This document shows positions 15,443-24,226 of a stretch of 64,000 nt of DNA, piece by piece. The translations under genes were made by a program, and so were the position numbers. The notes below the pieces were generated by a model. It made no database searches and was not told where the DNA came from. It saw only the letters and a program-made list of their open reading frames with translations. Each line of letters opens with the position of its first letter. Position 1 is the stretch's first letter. Origin of the DNA: Truepera sp965215315 (GTDB taxonomy: Bacteria > Deinococcota > Deinococci > Deinococcales > Trueperaceae); contig CBDCDB010000005.1 of assembly GCA_965215315.1 (NCBI GenBank), positions 1-64,000 on the forward strand. The letters are read 5' to 3'.

Positions 15443-16535
15443 AGTCTTTGGGGTGCTCCTTACGCTCGGGGTCGTCATGGTCACGCCCGCGCTCGCCCAG
15501 TTCTCACTCCCTAGCGTCGACGAGGATGAGCGCGAAAAGACCGACTTGAACGACGTCCCATTTGATGATCCGGTAGGCGTGCTGTCCTTCGTGGACATGC
15601 TGCCAGTAGACCCGGGGCGCGTGCCCGAGTGCATCGGCGTATCATCCGACGGCCTCGGGCGCGAGTGCCTCCCGAACACCGAGGTAATCGCTCTAGAGCC
15701 GTACAGAAACTGTGAAGGTGAACTTGCGACCTGCACGACTCGCTACGCCTATCCCGTGCCCTACAGCACTGAGGATCAGGCCGAGACGGTCGAGACCGAG
15801 TTGGATGAAGCGTGGGAAGTCTACCTCGACGCCACCATTGACACCGGCAACGAGAAGCTCAACGAAGCGCCGCCCTGCTGGGTACCGTCTCCCTGTCCCC
15901 CGACGGTCGACTGGGGCTGCGTCATGGGCCGCGTCGCCGACACCACCCAGGTGTCGCTGACCGAGCACAACCCCGCCTACTGGAAAGCGGTTCACGAAAG
16001 CCTTGTTACTCACTTGCCCGGCGCGTTGTGGTGGCAAGACCCTTTTCCGGAACTCGGGGCGGTCATCGCGCCGGTCACGACCTTAGACCCCGTGCCCGAC
16101 TTCGAGAAGATCCGCGCTCTGGTGGAGGGGCCTCAGGACGTTCTCTACTACTACCAGCCCAACCTTTTTCCCAAACTGCCGGTGCCGCACGCCCCCGGTG
16201 AGATCCAGGGGGCTGACCCCGGCCTGTACGACAAAGAAATTCGCAAGTACACGCTCGACATCGGCAACGTGCTCGAGTACCAACAGTTCGGCTTCAGCGG
16301 TTTCTTTATCGCCCACGGCGAGCTGCACAGCCAGCAGTTCTTCAAGCTGGAGCGTGGCCCCTATATGTGGACGATATGCTTCACGGAAACCCCCATCCCG
16401 ATTCCGGTGCCGCTACCCATCCCCGTCCCCATCTTCATTCCGCTGGTACCCAAAGCGTTCACGACCTGGGACGCTGTGCCTGAGGGTTACCCGATTCCGC
16501 ATGTAAAGGGGACGCCGCTTTGGATCGGCCAGTAG
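15414..16535 (+). CDS. Exported proline-rich protein of the secretion cluster
   Basis: 373 residues, GTG at 15414 inside the previous gene. VFGVLLTLGVVMVTPALAQ is a signal peptide. The mature protein has several cysteines (CEGELATC, CWVPSPC, WGC), a block around HESLVTHLPGALWWQDPFPEL, and a C-terminal Pro-rich stretch PIPIPVPLPIPVPIFIPLVP. The W-x-DPFPELG block loosely recalls TraU-type periplasmic transfer proteins, but not enough to name it. Overlap with both neighbours places it in the transfer operon. Export is well supported; function is unknown. Confidence 0.55.
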   Translation: MRVLPAPSSKVFGVLLTLGVVMVTPALAQFSLPSVDEDEREKTDLNDVPFDDPVGVLSFVDMLPVDPGRVPECIGVSSDGLGRECLPNTEVIALEPYRNCEGELATCTTRYAYPVPYSTEDQAETVETELDEAWEVYLDATIDTGNEKLNEAPPCWVPSPCPPTVDWGCVMGRVADTTQVSLTEHNPAYWKAVHESLVTHLPGALWWQDPFPELGAVIAPVTTLDPVPDFEKIRALVEGPQDVLYYYQPNLFPKLPVPHAPGEIQGADPGLYDKEIRKYTLDIGNVLEYQQFGFSGFFIAHGELHSQQFFKLERGPYMWTICFTETPIPIPVPLPIPVPIFIPLVPKAFTTWDAVPEGYPIPHVKGTPLWIGQ

Positions 16536-17080
16536 ACCCCACCATCTTGCGCGACCTGCATAGCTGGGGTGCGGATACACTGGAGAACTTTCAGTTGTGG
16601 ATAGGGGAGACCACCACCGCAGAGCTCGTTCTGGAAAACTTGATCAGAATCCGAGACGGGAATTCCTTTACCTACGTGTCGCTAGGCCGAGAAGGACGCA
16701 AGCACCTCGGTCTGCACCCCAACCACACGACTGAACCGGGCGCGGCGGCAAGGCACATCATGCGGCGTGAAGCGAAGGTTAAGCTCGAGCAGCTCGGTTT
16801 GACCTACAAGGGTGCTGAAGACCGGGTGCTCAGGCGCTTTACGAGCGCCGAAGGCAGCGTTTACTTTCTCGCGGCGTCGGTCAAGCCCAACACCGCCGGG
16901 TACACCGCGCGCGCCCTCAGGCGGCTGCTGAGCCGGTATCAGACCCTGCTACTTCAAACACGCGGGGTTTTGATCATAGCGACGCCTCACCCGGGCAGGC
17001 TCGCCAGGACGGTCTCGAAACACCAAGACTATGTCAGGACCCTCAAGGTCGACGGACGCATCTGCAAGGTCGGTAACTGA
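16520..17080 (+). CDS. Soluble hypothetical protein, possible winged-helix transfer accessory
   Basis: 186 residues; the frame starts with TTG at 16520 overlapping the upstream gene by 16 nt. The N-terminal half (LHSWGADTLENFQLWIGE, then FTYVSLGREGRKHL) could be a winged helix like those in Replication-relaxation proteins; the C-terminal half has an ARALRRLLSRYQTLLLQTRG helix and basic residues. No signal or membrane segment, so it is cytoplasmic among exported neighbours. Together with the soluble protein at 20063 it may handle DNA processing. Function is not established. Confidence 0.45.
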   Translation: MDRPVDPTILRDLHSWGADTLENFQLWIGETTTAELVLENLIRIRDGNSFTYVSLGREGRKHLGLHPNHTTEPGAAARHIMRREAKVKLEQLGLTYKGAEDRVLRRFTSAEGSVYFLAASVKPNTAGYTARALRRLLSRYQTLLLQTRGVLIIATPHPGRLARTVSKHQDYVRTLKVDGRICKVGN

Positions 17081-17175
17081 TGAAACAAGAAAACGCACCG
17101 CGCTATGGCGGTGCCGGGTTTAGTCTGCCGTGCGTCAGCTGCACCGTCGGCTCAGCGCGCAAGCCGATCTGCTAA
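17080..17175 (+). CDS. Possible 31-residue peptide with a PCVSC motif
   Basis: The ATG at 17080 overlaps the previous TGA (stop-start TGATG), and the frame closes with TAA at 17175. The product MKQENAPRYGGAGFSLPCVS ends with a further Cys. The coupling and its place in an operon are the only support; the sequence is too short to classify and may be chance. Confidence 0.25.
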   Translation: MKQENAPRYGGAGFSLPCVSCTVGSARKPIC

Positions 17176-17202
17176 AGTACAAAAACCCGAGAGGAGGAAG
17201 GC

Positions 17203-18258
17203 GTGAACCGTCCAGCAAAGCAAAGCCCACCGGTGGGCGTGTTTGTGCTCTGTCTCCTCGCTATGATCCCGCCCACCTGGTTTCTCCTTGACAAGGTGGA
17301 TCTCGGGTTGGGGTATATCGCGCTCGTGCTTTTAAGCGCCACCTTCATCTTTCCCCGGATCGCTTACGCCTTGGCCGGGTGGCTCGGGAACGACCTGCCC
17401 TGGCGGTTCAGCCAGAACGGACAGGGCCACAAGAAACGCCGCAGCAAAAGCCAGCAAAACGCCTGGAACGCCGTGGTGCTCCCCGAGAACACCAAACGCG
17501 AGCTGATGACCCTAGAGCGTATTCTTGCGGACCCAGGAGGGTACAAGCAGCGCTGGGGGCTGGAGCCGCCGCTAGGGGCCATCTTGCACGGACCACCCGG
17601 AACGGGCAAGACCATGATCGCGCGTACTATGTCGGAGCGTGCAGGCTACACCTTTCTCGCGCCGAGCCCTGCTGAACTCAGCAGCATGTGGGTCGGTGAA
17701 AGCGAAAAAGCTATCCACGCGCTCTTCGAGCAGGCCAGGGCGCACGCGCCGTGCGTGGTGTTTCTCGACGAACTCGACGCCCTGGCGGCGCAGCGCTCAG
17801 GAAGTGGTAGCGACCGAGGTGGGGCAGGTCGCAGCTTCAACAACGCCACCAACCAGCTCTTACAGGAGATCGACGGCTTTAGGGGGCGCGGGCAGGTCTT
17901 TACGGTCGGGGCGACGAACCGCCTGAACAGCCTCGACGCGGCCATCACCAGCCGTCTAGGGATGCACGTCTACATGGGTCTGCCCGACATGAGTGCGCTC
18001 GTGAACCTGTTCCGCCTTTACACTTGGCCGTACCGCGACCGCCTCGACGTAAGCGCTGAGATGCTGGCCGAGAGCGCCACCGGCATGAGCGGGCGGGATG
18101 TGCAAGAAGTCAGTAAGTTGGCGGCGCTGAACGCCGAAAGTAGAAGCCGGGAGCGGGTCGGGATAGAGGAATTTGGCGAAGCGTTCTCCCGCCGCGGCTT
18201 CAGCTTCCTGCCGCGGGGCGCGCAGACGCAAAAGCGTCGCACACGGCGCCCCAATTAA
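17203..18258 (+). CDS. Membrane-anchored AAA ATPase (FtsH-like ATPase without protease domain)
   Basis: 351 residues, GTG at 17203 with GAGGAGGAAG upstream. Two N-terminal membrane helices (GVFVLCLLAMIPPTWFLL and LGYIALVLLSATFIF) precede one AAA module: Walker A GPPGTGKT (about 130), pore-loop-like segment MWVGESEKAIHALFEQAR, Walker B CVVFLDELDALAAQR (about 185), and sensor 1 ATNRLNSLDAAITSR. The protein stops soon after the small helical lid, so the FtsH zinc-protease domain is absent. The second-region-of-homology arginine pair looks reduced (SRLGMH replaces RxGRFDR). In this operon it probably remodels or extracts secretion-channel proteins. Confidence 0.8.
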   Translation: MNRPAKQSPPVGVFVLCLLAMIPPTWFLLDKVDLGLGYIALVLLSATFIFPRIAYALAGWLGNDLPWRFSQNGQGHKKRRSKSQQNAWNAVVLPENTKRELMTLERILADPGGYKQRWGLEPPLGAILHGPPGTGKTMIARTMSERAGYTFLAPSPAELSSMWVGESEKAIHALFEQARAHAPCVVFLDELDALAAQRSGSGSDRGGAGRSFNNATNQLLQEIDGFRGRGQVFTVGATNRLNSLDAAITSRLGMHVYMGLPDMSALVNLFRLYTWPYRDRLDVSAEMLAESATGMSGRDVQEVSKLAALNAESRSRERVGIEEFGEAFSRRGFSFLPRGAQTQKRRTRRPN

Positions 18259-18278
18259 CCGCCTGATACGACTATAAG

Positions 18279-18319
18279 GAGACGCCCAGGGCTTAACAGC
18301 GCCAGTAAGCGGGCGTCTC
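18279..18319 (+). terminator. Hairpin between AAA ATPase and VirB10-like gene
   Basis: GAGACGCCC (18279-18287) and GGGCGTCTC (18311-18319) form a 9-bp perfect stem followed by TTT. The loop is 23 nt and the T-run short, so attenuation or mRNA processing inside the operon is as likely as true termination. Confidence 0.45.
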
Positions 18320-18333
18320 TTTACGCTCGAGGC

Positions 18334-20073
18334 ATGGAAAACGTCACCTTGAGTAAAGCAGCCAGAAACGCGTTGGGCGAAAAGCTTGGCAAACCCGTTC
18401 CCGAGCCCCATAGCGAGGAATTCGACGAACTGCTAGAAGAGCTGCGCGAGCTGCAGCCCGACGCCTATAACGATTTAGTGAGCGCACTCGAATACAAGGG
18501 CGACCCGTTGCCGGTCGAGAAAGAAGCCCTCCGCGCCCGTAAACGTGCCCAGCGGCAGAGGCTTGCGGATCACCTCAAGAACCGGGAGACTCACGACGGC
18601 AAACAGATCATGGATAAGCGCAAGACCATCGTCGTGGGGGGTGCTTTAGCAACCATCTTGATGGGCTGGATTGGCTACACCAACGTCAGCCGCGGCTTCG
18701 CCGCCCAAGCAGACAGCGTCGCCAACGCGCCCGCCGCCGAAGCGCCGGTCGCAGACGACGACAGCCCTTTTGGGGTTCAGGCCGATACGACGGAACTGGG
18801 TGAGGAGCTCGATATACCAGAGGCCGTTCAGATTGTTCAAACTGTCCCGACCCCTCCACCGAAAGATTCTCCTGAACCTGTAGCGCAGCCTGAACCGGAA
18901 CCCACCAGAACAGAAACCCCATTGCCCTTTGGGATGGGCAGACCGCTGGGAGCATCCCAGGACGAACCGGAGGACGAATTGCCACCTGTACCCGACCCCC
19001 CGCAGCCGGGTGTGGCGAGCGCGCCGCCGGCGTCACCTTATCTGCCCTCGACGTCCGGAGCTGCAACAGGAGGCGCGGCGGAGCCGGCCGTGCTGCCCGG
19101 CAACCTCTCGTTCGCCCCGCTCGAGGCAATGCCCGAAGGTCCGCTGAACGTCTTTAGCATAGAGGGAGGATCGGACACCAGATTCCCGAGTGAGCCGGGG
19201 AGTACTCTCGCGGCGACCAGCACCGCTCGGAGCGAACCGTTACAGGCTGCACCACTCCCTACTAGTCTAGGCGGCGTCAGCAGCGAAGAGGAGGCTCCCG
19301 TCGCCAGCACGCTCGGCTGGGAAGATGCTGAAAGTCTTGATGGAAGCGTGGCAGAAAAAAGCCTGTCGTTCGCCCAGCAGGAAGGGCCTTCTGAGCGTGC
19401 GGTGGTGAGTCTCAAGGCGTCAACGCAGCCCCTGCCCCCGGTACCGCAGGTCGGTGGCGGCGTTCCATCAGCTCCAGCTACGCCGGAACCCATCCAGGGG
19501 GGTGCGGTGAGCCAACCCGATGTAACCGACCTGAGCGCCCTGCTCACACCGGGAACGCAGCTCCAGGCTGAGTTAGTCACGGGCGTCGCGGCAGCTGACG
19601 GCGCGGCCGTGCCGGTTATCGCCACGACGACGGGCGACTGGTGCGGTAGTAGGAGCTGCTTAAAAATCACCTGGATCGGTAAGGCGAGCTTCCCCGGCGC
19701 GGACCGGATAGACCTCACTTTTACCCAGGCGGTGGTCGGCAACGCCGTACAGAGCGTGACGGCCAGGGCGTTCGGCGGCGACAGACTCCCCGGCGTGCGG
19801 GCCGGTGTACGCGACGCCGCGCCGACGGCCGTACAAGATTTGCTGCGGAGCGCGGTCGGGGGCGCGTCAGACTATCTAGAGGCGCTGAGCAGCCGCGAGA
19901 CCGTCATCATCGCTGAGGACGAAATCATCCGGCAGCCCGCAGAGCCCGACCTCGGTACCTACTTGCTGGGGCGCGGCACCGACCTCTTCTCACTTCCAAG
20001 CGACCAAACGAGCATCGTGCGGCTCGCAGAGCTTGCCCCTGGAACTCCCTTTACGGTGATCTATGGCCTCTAA
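18334..20073 (+). CDS. virB10: VirB10/TrbI-like secretion channel protein
   Basis: 579 residues. About 95 cytoplasmic N-terminal residues, one membrane helix (TIVVGGALATILMGWIGY), then a roughly 250-residue Pro/Glu/Ala-rich periplasmic spacer. The C-terminal beta domain contains LLTPGTQLQAELVTGVAAAD, AVPVIATTTGDW and KASFPGADRIDLTFTQAVV, typical of VirB10/TrbI/TraB proteins, which span the envelope and gate the channel. A Cys pair (WCGSRSC) lies in this domain. The spacer is long for the family, perhaps reflecting the thick Deinococcota envelope. Overlaps the next gene by 11 nt. Confidence 0.75.
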   Translation: MENVTLSKAARNALGEKLGKPVPEPHSEEFDELLEELRELQPDAYNDLVSALEYKGDPLPVEKEALRARKRAQRQRLADHLKNRETHDGKQIMDKRKTIVVGGALATILMGWIGYTNVSRGFAAQADSVANAPAAEAPVADDDSPFGVQADTTELGEELDIPEAVQIVQTVPTPPPKDSPEPVAQPEPEPTRTETPLPFGMGRPLGASQDEPEDELPPVPDPPQPGVASAPPASPYLPSTSGAATGGAAEPAVLPGNLSFAPLEAMPEGPLNVFSIEGGSDTRFPSEPGSTLAATSTARSEPLQAAPLPTSLGGVSSEEEAPVASTLGWEDAESLDGSVAEKSLSFAQQEGPSERAVVSLKASTQPLPPVPQVGGGVPSAPATPEPIQGGAVSQPDVTDLSALLTPGTQLQAELVTGVAAADGAAVPVIATTTGDWCGSRSCLKITWIGKASFPGADRIDLTFTQAVVGNAVQSVTARAFGGDRLPGVRAGVRDAAPTAVQDLLRSAVGGASDYLEALSSRETVIIAEDEIIRQPAEPDLGTYLLGRGTDLFSLPSDQTSIVRLAELAPGTPFTVIYGL

Positions 20074-20593
20074 CCTGCTCGACGCCCTGGCCACCGATCA
20101 CGTTCTCAGCGTGGGTCAGTTAGAACGACACCACGGCGTGAGCGAGTCAGAGGCGAAGAACCTGGGTGTGCGCGCGTTTGCCGTAGCCTTATCGAAAACC
20201 CAGAGCAGCAACAGCTATGACCGCTATAGGTTCGTCATCCGCAAAGGCAAGCGGGCACCTGAAGATGGGGGCACAGTGCGCCATCTGACCGGCGTAGCGG
20301 AGCTGCGCTACCTGTTGGGCGCACCTCACGACGCCTGGCTGAGCGACGCCGGTAAACAGCGGGTCAAAAGCAAGCCAGACGCCATCTGGACGACGCCCGG
20401 GGGAGTGGTCGCTATCGAATACGATTCGGGCTGCTACGACCCTGAGCGAATCGCAGACAAGCTGCTGAGCTTTAAGGCGGGCTACACGTCACAGATCTGG
20501 GGTACCCCCAGCAAAGCTCGAGTCGGGACGATCAAGGATCTGGCGCGAAACCTTGTGCCTGACCTCGAGGTGTATTACGCGCCCTGGTTTTAG
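20063..20593 (+). CDS. Replication-relaxation-like protein
   Basis: 176 residues, ATG at 20063 inside the VirB10-like gene. The N-terminus (LLDALATDHVLSVGQLERHH) resembles a winged helix; the C-terminal part has the block KPDAIWTTPGGVVAIEYDSG, followed by a helix with KLLSFK and then QIWGTPSKAR. This PDA...E.D.G...K pattern matches proteins annotated as Replication-relaxation, whose core resembles a restriction-endonuclease fold (D, E and K candidate ligands). It ends shortly before a strong terminator and so closes the first transfer operon. A role in nicking or processing plasmid DNA is an inference. Confidence 0.5.
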   Translation: MASNLLDALATDHVLSVGQLERHHGVSESEAKNLGVRAFAVALSKTQSSNSYDRYRFVIRKGKRAPEDGGTVRHLTGVAELRYLLGAPHDAWLSDAGKQRVKSKPDAIWTTPGGVVAIEYDSGCYDPERIADKLLSFKAGYTSQIWGTPSKARVGTIKDLARNLVPDLEVYYAPWF

Positions 20594-20615
20594 GCCAAGG
20601 TAACCCCGGCAGAAA

Positions 20616-20651
20616 GGGGCGTTGCACCGGCTGCAACGCCCCTCGTTGTTT
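20616..20651 (+). terminator. Rho-independent terminator
   Basis: Perfect 11-bp stem GGGGCGTTGCA (20616-20626) with TGCAACGCCCC (632-642 of 20,000), 5-nt loop CCGGC, then TCGTTGTTT. It lies 23 bp after the preceding stop and separates the first transfer operon from the virB2-virB4 block. Confidence 0.85.
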
Positions 20652-20746
20652 GCTGCACAACCTCAAACCTTAACGGCTACGAAAATCCGTCGTTTCCTTA
20701 CGCTCTTAACAGGTTCCAGACGGGGCCGAATCAAGGAGGTAGCCTA

Positions 20747-21136
20747 ATGATCCGCAACTCTTCTTTCAAGTCGTCGGTGCAGCGCCGCAAAGTAAAGCTC
20801 ACGGTCGCGCTGTCGTCCGGGCAGGCTCTGGCGAACGGGCGGGCGTTCGTCTTCGGGACGAGTACCGCGACGATATTTTTGCTGCTGCTAGGCAGTCCCG
20901 TGTTTGCCCTTACGAACATCGCGACCGTGGTGTGCGGCTGGGCACCTACAGTCGGGGCTATCGGGACGGCGTTAGCCTTCGTTGTTTTTATCGGTGGCTG
21001 GACGTTGATCGCCATCGGTAACAGAGACGGCCAAGGTAAGACCATGTGGGCGGTTCTCGGCGCGGTCGCGCTGTTTGGTGCGGTGGGACTGTTTACGGCG
21101 CTCACCGGCGGAACCTGCGGTCAGGCCTCGGCTTAA
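20747..21136 (+). CDS. VirB2/TrbC-like pilin subunit
   Basis: 129 residues, ATG at 20747 with AAGGAGGT 6 nt upstream. A basic N-terminus leads into a long signal-like hydrophobic stretch (TATIFLLLLGSPVFA), then two more hydrophobic helices (GAIGTALAFVVFIGGWTLIA and AVLGAVALFGAVGLFTAL) separated by a short polar loop NRDGQGK. This is the layout of VirB2/TrbC pilins, which insert in the inner membrane and polymerise into the pilus. Position directly before VirB3- and VirB4-like genes matches the canonical order. Two cysteines could form a disulfide. Confidence 0.7.
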   Translation: MIRNSSFKSSVQRRKVKLTVALSSGQALANGRAFVFGTSTATIFLLLLGSPVFALTNIATVVCGWAPTVGAIGTALAFVVFIGGWTLIAIGNRDGQGKTMWAVLGAVALFGAVGLFTALTGGTCGQASA

Positions 21137-21640
21137 ATGCAGCACAAGCTCTATAACCTGGCCAGCCAGCAGACGTTCTTGGGTATTGACCTGTCTGACA
21201 TCACCGTCGGCCTGACGACCTGGCTGCTGGGCAACTTTTTGGCGGGGGAGTTCTTACCCCCGCGCCTGCGGCTGCTCGCCATCTTTGCCTCGATCGGTCT
21301 TGCCCTGACCCTCTGGCGCGTTTTCAAAGACAAGCTGCCGCCCGGCTTCTTTCGCCATTTCCTTGCCTGGGCGACCGAAGCCAACGCCTACCGCGTCGGC
21401 CCCGACACCAAAACCCGGCCCGCTGTGGTGGACCACCGGCGGGTGCTGAAGTTTCTCGAGCAGGAGAAGAGAGATCGTATACAGCTCAGCCAAATGCCCA
21501 GCACAGCGTTCTCGAGTGGCAACGCGGCGGTGCGCCCAAGCCTTAAGCACACCCTACGACTAACCCCGCCCCCGCGACCGGCGTACGACGAGGTTGCCCA
21601 AGACGCCTACCTGACCCCCAGGGTCGGCAGCGGCGCGTAA
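21137..21640 (+). CDS. VirB3/TrbD-like inner-membrane protein
   Basis: 167 residues; ATG at 21137 immediately follows the TAA of the pilin gene. Residues about 15-65 hold two hydrophobic segments (TVGLTTWLLGNFLAGEFL and LRLLAIFASIGLALTLW) with the FLGIDLSDI approach typical of VirB3-type proteins. The cytoplasmic tail of about 100 residues is longer than usual. VirB3 works with VirB4 at the inner membrane; here it sits between the pilin and VirB4 genes, which is the main support. Confidence 0.65.
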   Translation: MQHKLYNLASQQTFLGIDLSDITVGLTTWLLGNFLAGEFLPPRLRLLAIFASIGLALTLWRVFKDKLPPGFFRHFLAWATEANAYRVGPDTKTRPAVVDHRRVLKFLEQEKRDRIQLSQMPSTAFSSGNAAVRPSLKHTLRLTPPPRPAYDEVAQDAYLTPRVGSGA

Positions 21641-21655
21641 CGAGAGGGGAAGAGG

Positions 21656-24226
21656 ATGCCGACCCTAGGCCGCAACGACGCCCGCTACGCCGAGCAGCTC
21701 AACTACTGGGAGGCGCGCTCGACCCATATGCTCTGCAATACCAACGTTGCGGAGGTGGGTTTCGAGATCTCGATTCCCAGTACCACCATGAGTGGCGACG
21801 CCGACCTCTTGAGCCTTCACCGGCGCATCATGAACGTTTTGCACTACGCCGTGCCCGCGGGCGAAAGGCTCCGCCTCCATTTGGAGGTCGCGCCCCTCGA
21901 GGACCGTCTGCTCGCCCGTTATGGTGCCGAACTCAAGACCTCTAACCCCGCAGCCCGGCTCGTGAGCGAAGCCACCTCCAATCTCCTGAACAGCGGCAGA
22001 CGTAAGGAGATTCTAAACGAGTACCGTGCCTACGTGACCTGCACGGTGAAAATCGAGCGTTCACGCTGGCAGCAGGGCCGTGCGTTTGGTCTGGACGAGA
22101 TCGCCGCCGTCGACAACCGCGCCTGGACGCTCCGGGGCCAGCTCCAGGCATCGCTACAACAGGCTGGCCTTCGTCCCATCCCGTTCTCCCCGCAAGACCA
22201 CTTCCGGATTCCCTACCGCTACTTCAATCCGCAACTGCGCGGCGCGGTCGTGCCCACCTACACGCCGCCCGAGTTTCACCTGCCCGAGAAGGTCTTGCGT
22301 AAGCACCCGGAACTCGCCGAGCCGAGCATCCGGGCGCAGCTCTTGTCGAGCGATTACATCCCCTACACCGACTACGCCTTTACCGCCGGTCACTTCATGA
22401 AGATCGTCTCGATGGGCTACCAGCCGGTCGGGTCAACCTTTACAGGCGCACTCGGGCAGGTCCTAAACACCCCCCGGAAGTTCTGGCTGGTGCTCGACTA
22501 CGAGCACAAAACGCCTAACAAGTTTCTGCGTTTTCTTCAGGCTCGAGCCCGTAGGCTGGCCGCCATGACGGGCGACACCGGCGGCCTCAGCGACTACTCA
22601 GACCCGGCCAAAGAGGCCGAGAACCAGGAAGCTCGCGGTCTCATCGCCTTTTTGCAGGGCACCGGCCAGCATATGTACAAGGTCGGCGTCTCGATGGTGC
22701 TTTTCGACCGCACTCTCGAGGGTGTACAGGAGGGAGCTAAAGAAGCCGTTTCGCACTTCGCCCAGGTTCCAGCGGTGACGCCCATCGAGGAGTCGAGCAA
22801 CCTGCGCGAGCAGTTCTTCGCCCTGGCACCCCTGAGCGGCCTCACCAACGACTTCACCTTTCTCGTCAACGAGGAGAACGCCGCCGACTTCTGGCTGATG
22901 AACGGCCCCTGGCCGGGCTTTTCCCGACCCGCCGCGATCTTCTGGAACCAGTACGACGCGCTGACCGCTCTCGACCCGTTCGACCCCAAGGCTACGAACT
23001 ATAACGGCGTAGTCATCGGCGGCTCGGGTACCGGTAAGACCTTCTTTACGCAGTCGCTGCTTGCCCAGGTGATGCGCGATGGCACCGAGGTCATGCTGGT
23101 CGATCTCAAGTACGACTACCAGCAGCTCGTCGAGTTCTACGGTGGCCACACTGTCACCTTCGGCCCCGAAGGAGGCACCTGCCTTAACCCGTTCGACCTG
23201 CCTGAAGGACACGTCGAACCCGACACTACCAAGCGCGCCTTTTTGATGGGTTTTTTAAGAACCATCCTGCCCCGCAATGAAAGCACCGACATCGCGTCTG
23301 AAAACAACATCCTCTCGGCGGCCATCACCCAGGTCTACGCCCGGGCCACCACCACCCACTACGACGACGACATGAATGAGGTCAAAAGATACGAGGGCAC
23401 TACCTTGTCGAACTTCGTGCGGGTGCTGGACGCCATCGAGGAACTCGAGGGGCGCAACGCCACCCCCGACGATAAGAAACTCTCTCACACCCTCGCCGGA
23501 AAGTTCGGCTCGTTCATCGGCAACGGCCAGTACGCGGGCCTCTTCGACGGACCCACCAACGTGGACTTGGACGCCCAGATCATGTACTTCAACGTTCAAG
23601 GTATGGCCGACGACCCCCGCCTGCTGCCGGTGGGCCTGCTTACCATTGCCGACTACGTGTTCACCCGCATCAAGCGCGACCCGAGAAGGAACAAGCTCGC
23701 GGTGTTCGACGAGGCGTGGGCACTTCTAGGCATCCCCGAGGCGGCTGCCTATATGCAAAAACTCTCCCGGCTGTCCCGGAGTTACGGCGGCGGCATCTAC
23801 TACGTCACCCAGACGATGGAAGATCTCTTGAGCGACGGTGCCAAGAGCATCTTGCAAAATACGACCTACCATTACCTGCTCCCTACACCCGGCCAGGAGG
23901 ACCTAGTGGCCGGTGTACTGAGGCTCCCCGACAACGCTCGTCGGCGCTTCGAGGGACTTATTCCCAAAGAGCAGGTGCTGGCCTGGATCCGTACCGAGGA
24001 CGGCGCGGTCGGCGACGTGCTGCGTAACGTCCAACCGGCAGTCATGTACTGGGCGTTTACCAGCCACCCGCTCGAGGCCGCCGAACGAAACCGCACCAAA
24101 GCCATCTATAACGGCAACCTCTACGCGGCACTTTTGGACCTGGCACGGCGCTACCCGCTGGGAATGTTCAGGACGCCGCAGAAAAGTGAAGAGGTCGAAA
24201 AGGAGGCCTTCCGTGAAGCCGCGTAA
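21656..24226 (+). CDS. virB4: VirB4/TrbE-type secretion ATPase
   Basis: 856 residues, ATG at 21656 with GAGAGGGGAAGAGG upstream. Walker A GGSGTGKTFFTQSLL lies at about 456-470, followed by VMLVDLKYDYQQLVE and CLNPFDLP. Walker B is LAVFDEAWALL near 679, and RLSRSYGGGIYYVTQTMEDL is the conserved motif after it. The first 400 residues form the N-terminal VirB4 domain that docks to VirB3 and the inner-membrane complex. Length matches the family. It powers pilus biogenesis and substrate transfer. Overlaps the next gene by 14 nt. Confidence 0.93.
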   Translation: MPTLGRNDARYAEQLNYWEARSTHMLCNTNVAEVGFEISIPSTTMSGDADLLSLHRRIMNVLHYAVPAGERLRLHLEVAPLEDRLLARYGAELKTSNPAARLVSEATSNLLNSGRRKEILNEYRAYVTCTVKIERSRWQQGRAFGLDEIAAVDNRAWTLRGQLQASLQQAGLRPIPFSPQDHFRIPYRYFNPQLRGAVVPTYTPPEFHLPEKVLRKHPELAEPSIRAQLLSSDYIPYTDYAFTAGHFMKIVSMGYQPVGSTFTGALGQVLNTPRKFWLVLDYEHKTPNKFLRFLQARARRLAAMTGDTGGLSDYSDPAKEAENQEARGLIAFLQGTGQHMYKVGVSMVLFDRTLEGVQEGAKEAVSHFAQVPAVTPIEESSNLREQFFALAPLSGLTNDFTFLVNEENAADFWLMNGPWPGFSRPAAIFWNQYDALTALDPFDPKATNYNGVVIGGSGTGKTFFTQSLLAQVMRDGTEVMLVDLKYDYQQLVEFYGGHTVTFGPEGGTCLNPFDLPEGHVEPDTTKRAFLMGFLRTILPRNESTDIASENNILSAAITQVYARATTTHYDDDMNEVKRYEGTTLSNFVRVLDAIEELEGRNATPDDKKLSHTLAGKFGSFIGNGQYAGLFDGPTNVDLDAQIMYFNVQGMADDPRLLPVGLLTIADYVFTRIKRDPRRNKLAVFDEAWALLGIPEAAAYMQKLSRLSRSYGGGIYYVTQTMEDLLSDGAKSILQNTTYHYLLPTPGQEDLVAGVLRLPDNARRRFEGLIPKEQVLAWIRTEDGAVGDVLRNVQPAVMYWAFTSHPLEAAERNRTKAIYNGNLYAALLDLARRYPLGMFRTPQKSEEVEKEAFREAA

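Noticed and set aside
15414..16535. Naming this gene traU
   Set aside because: The W-x-DPFPELG block is only loosely similar and the cysteine pattern differs; I kept it as an unnamed exported protein.
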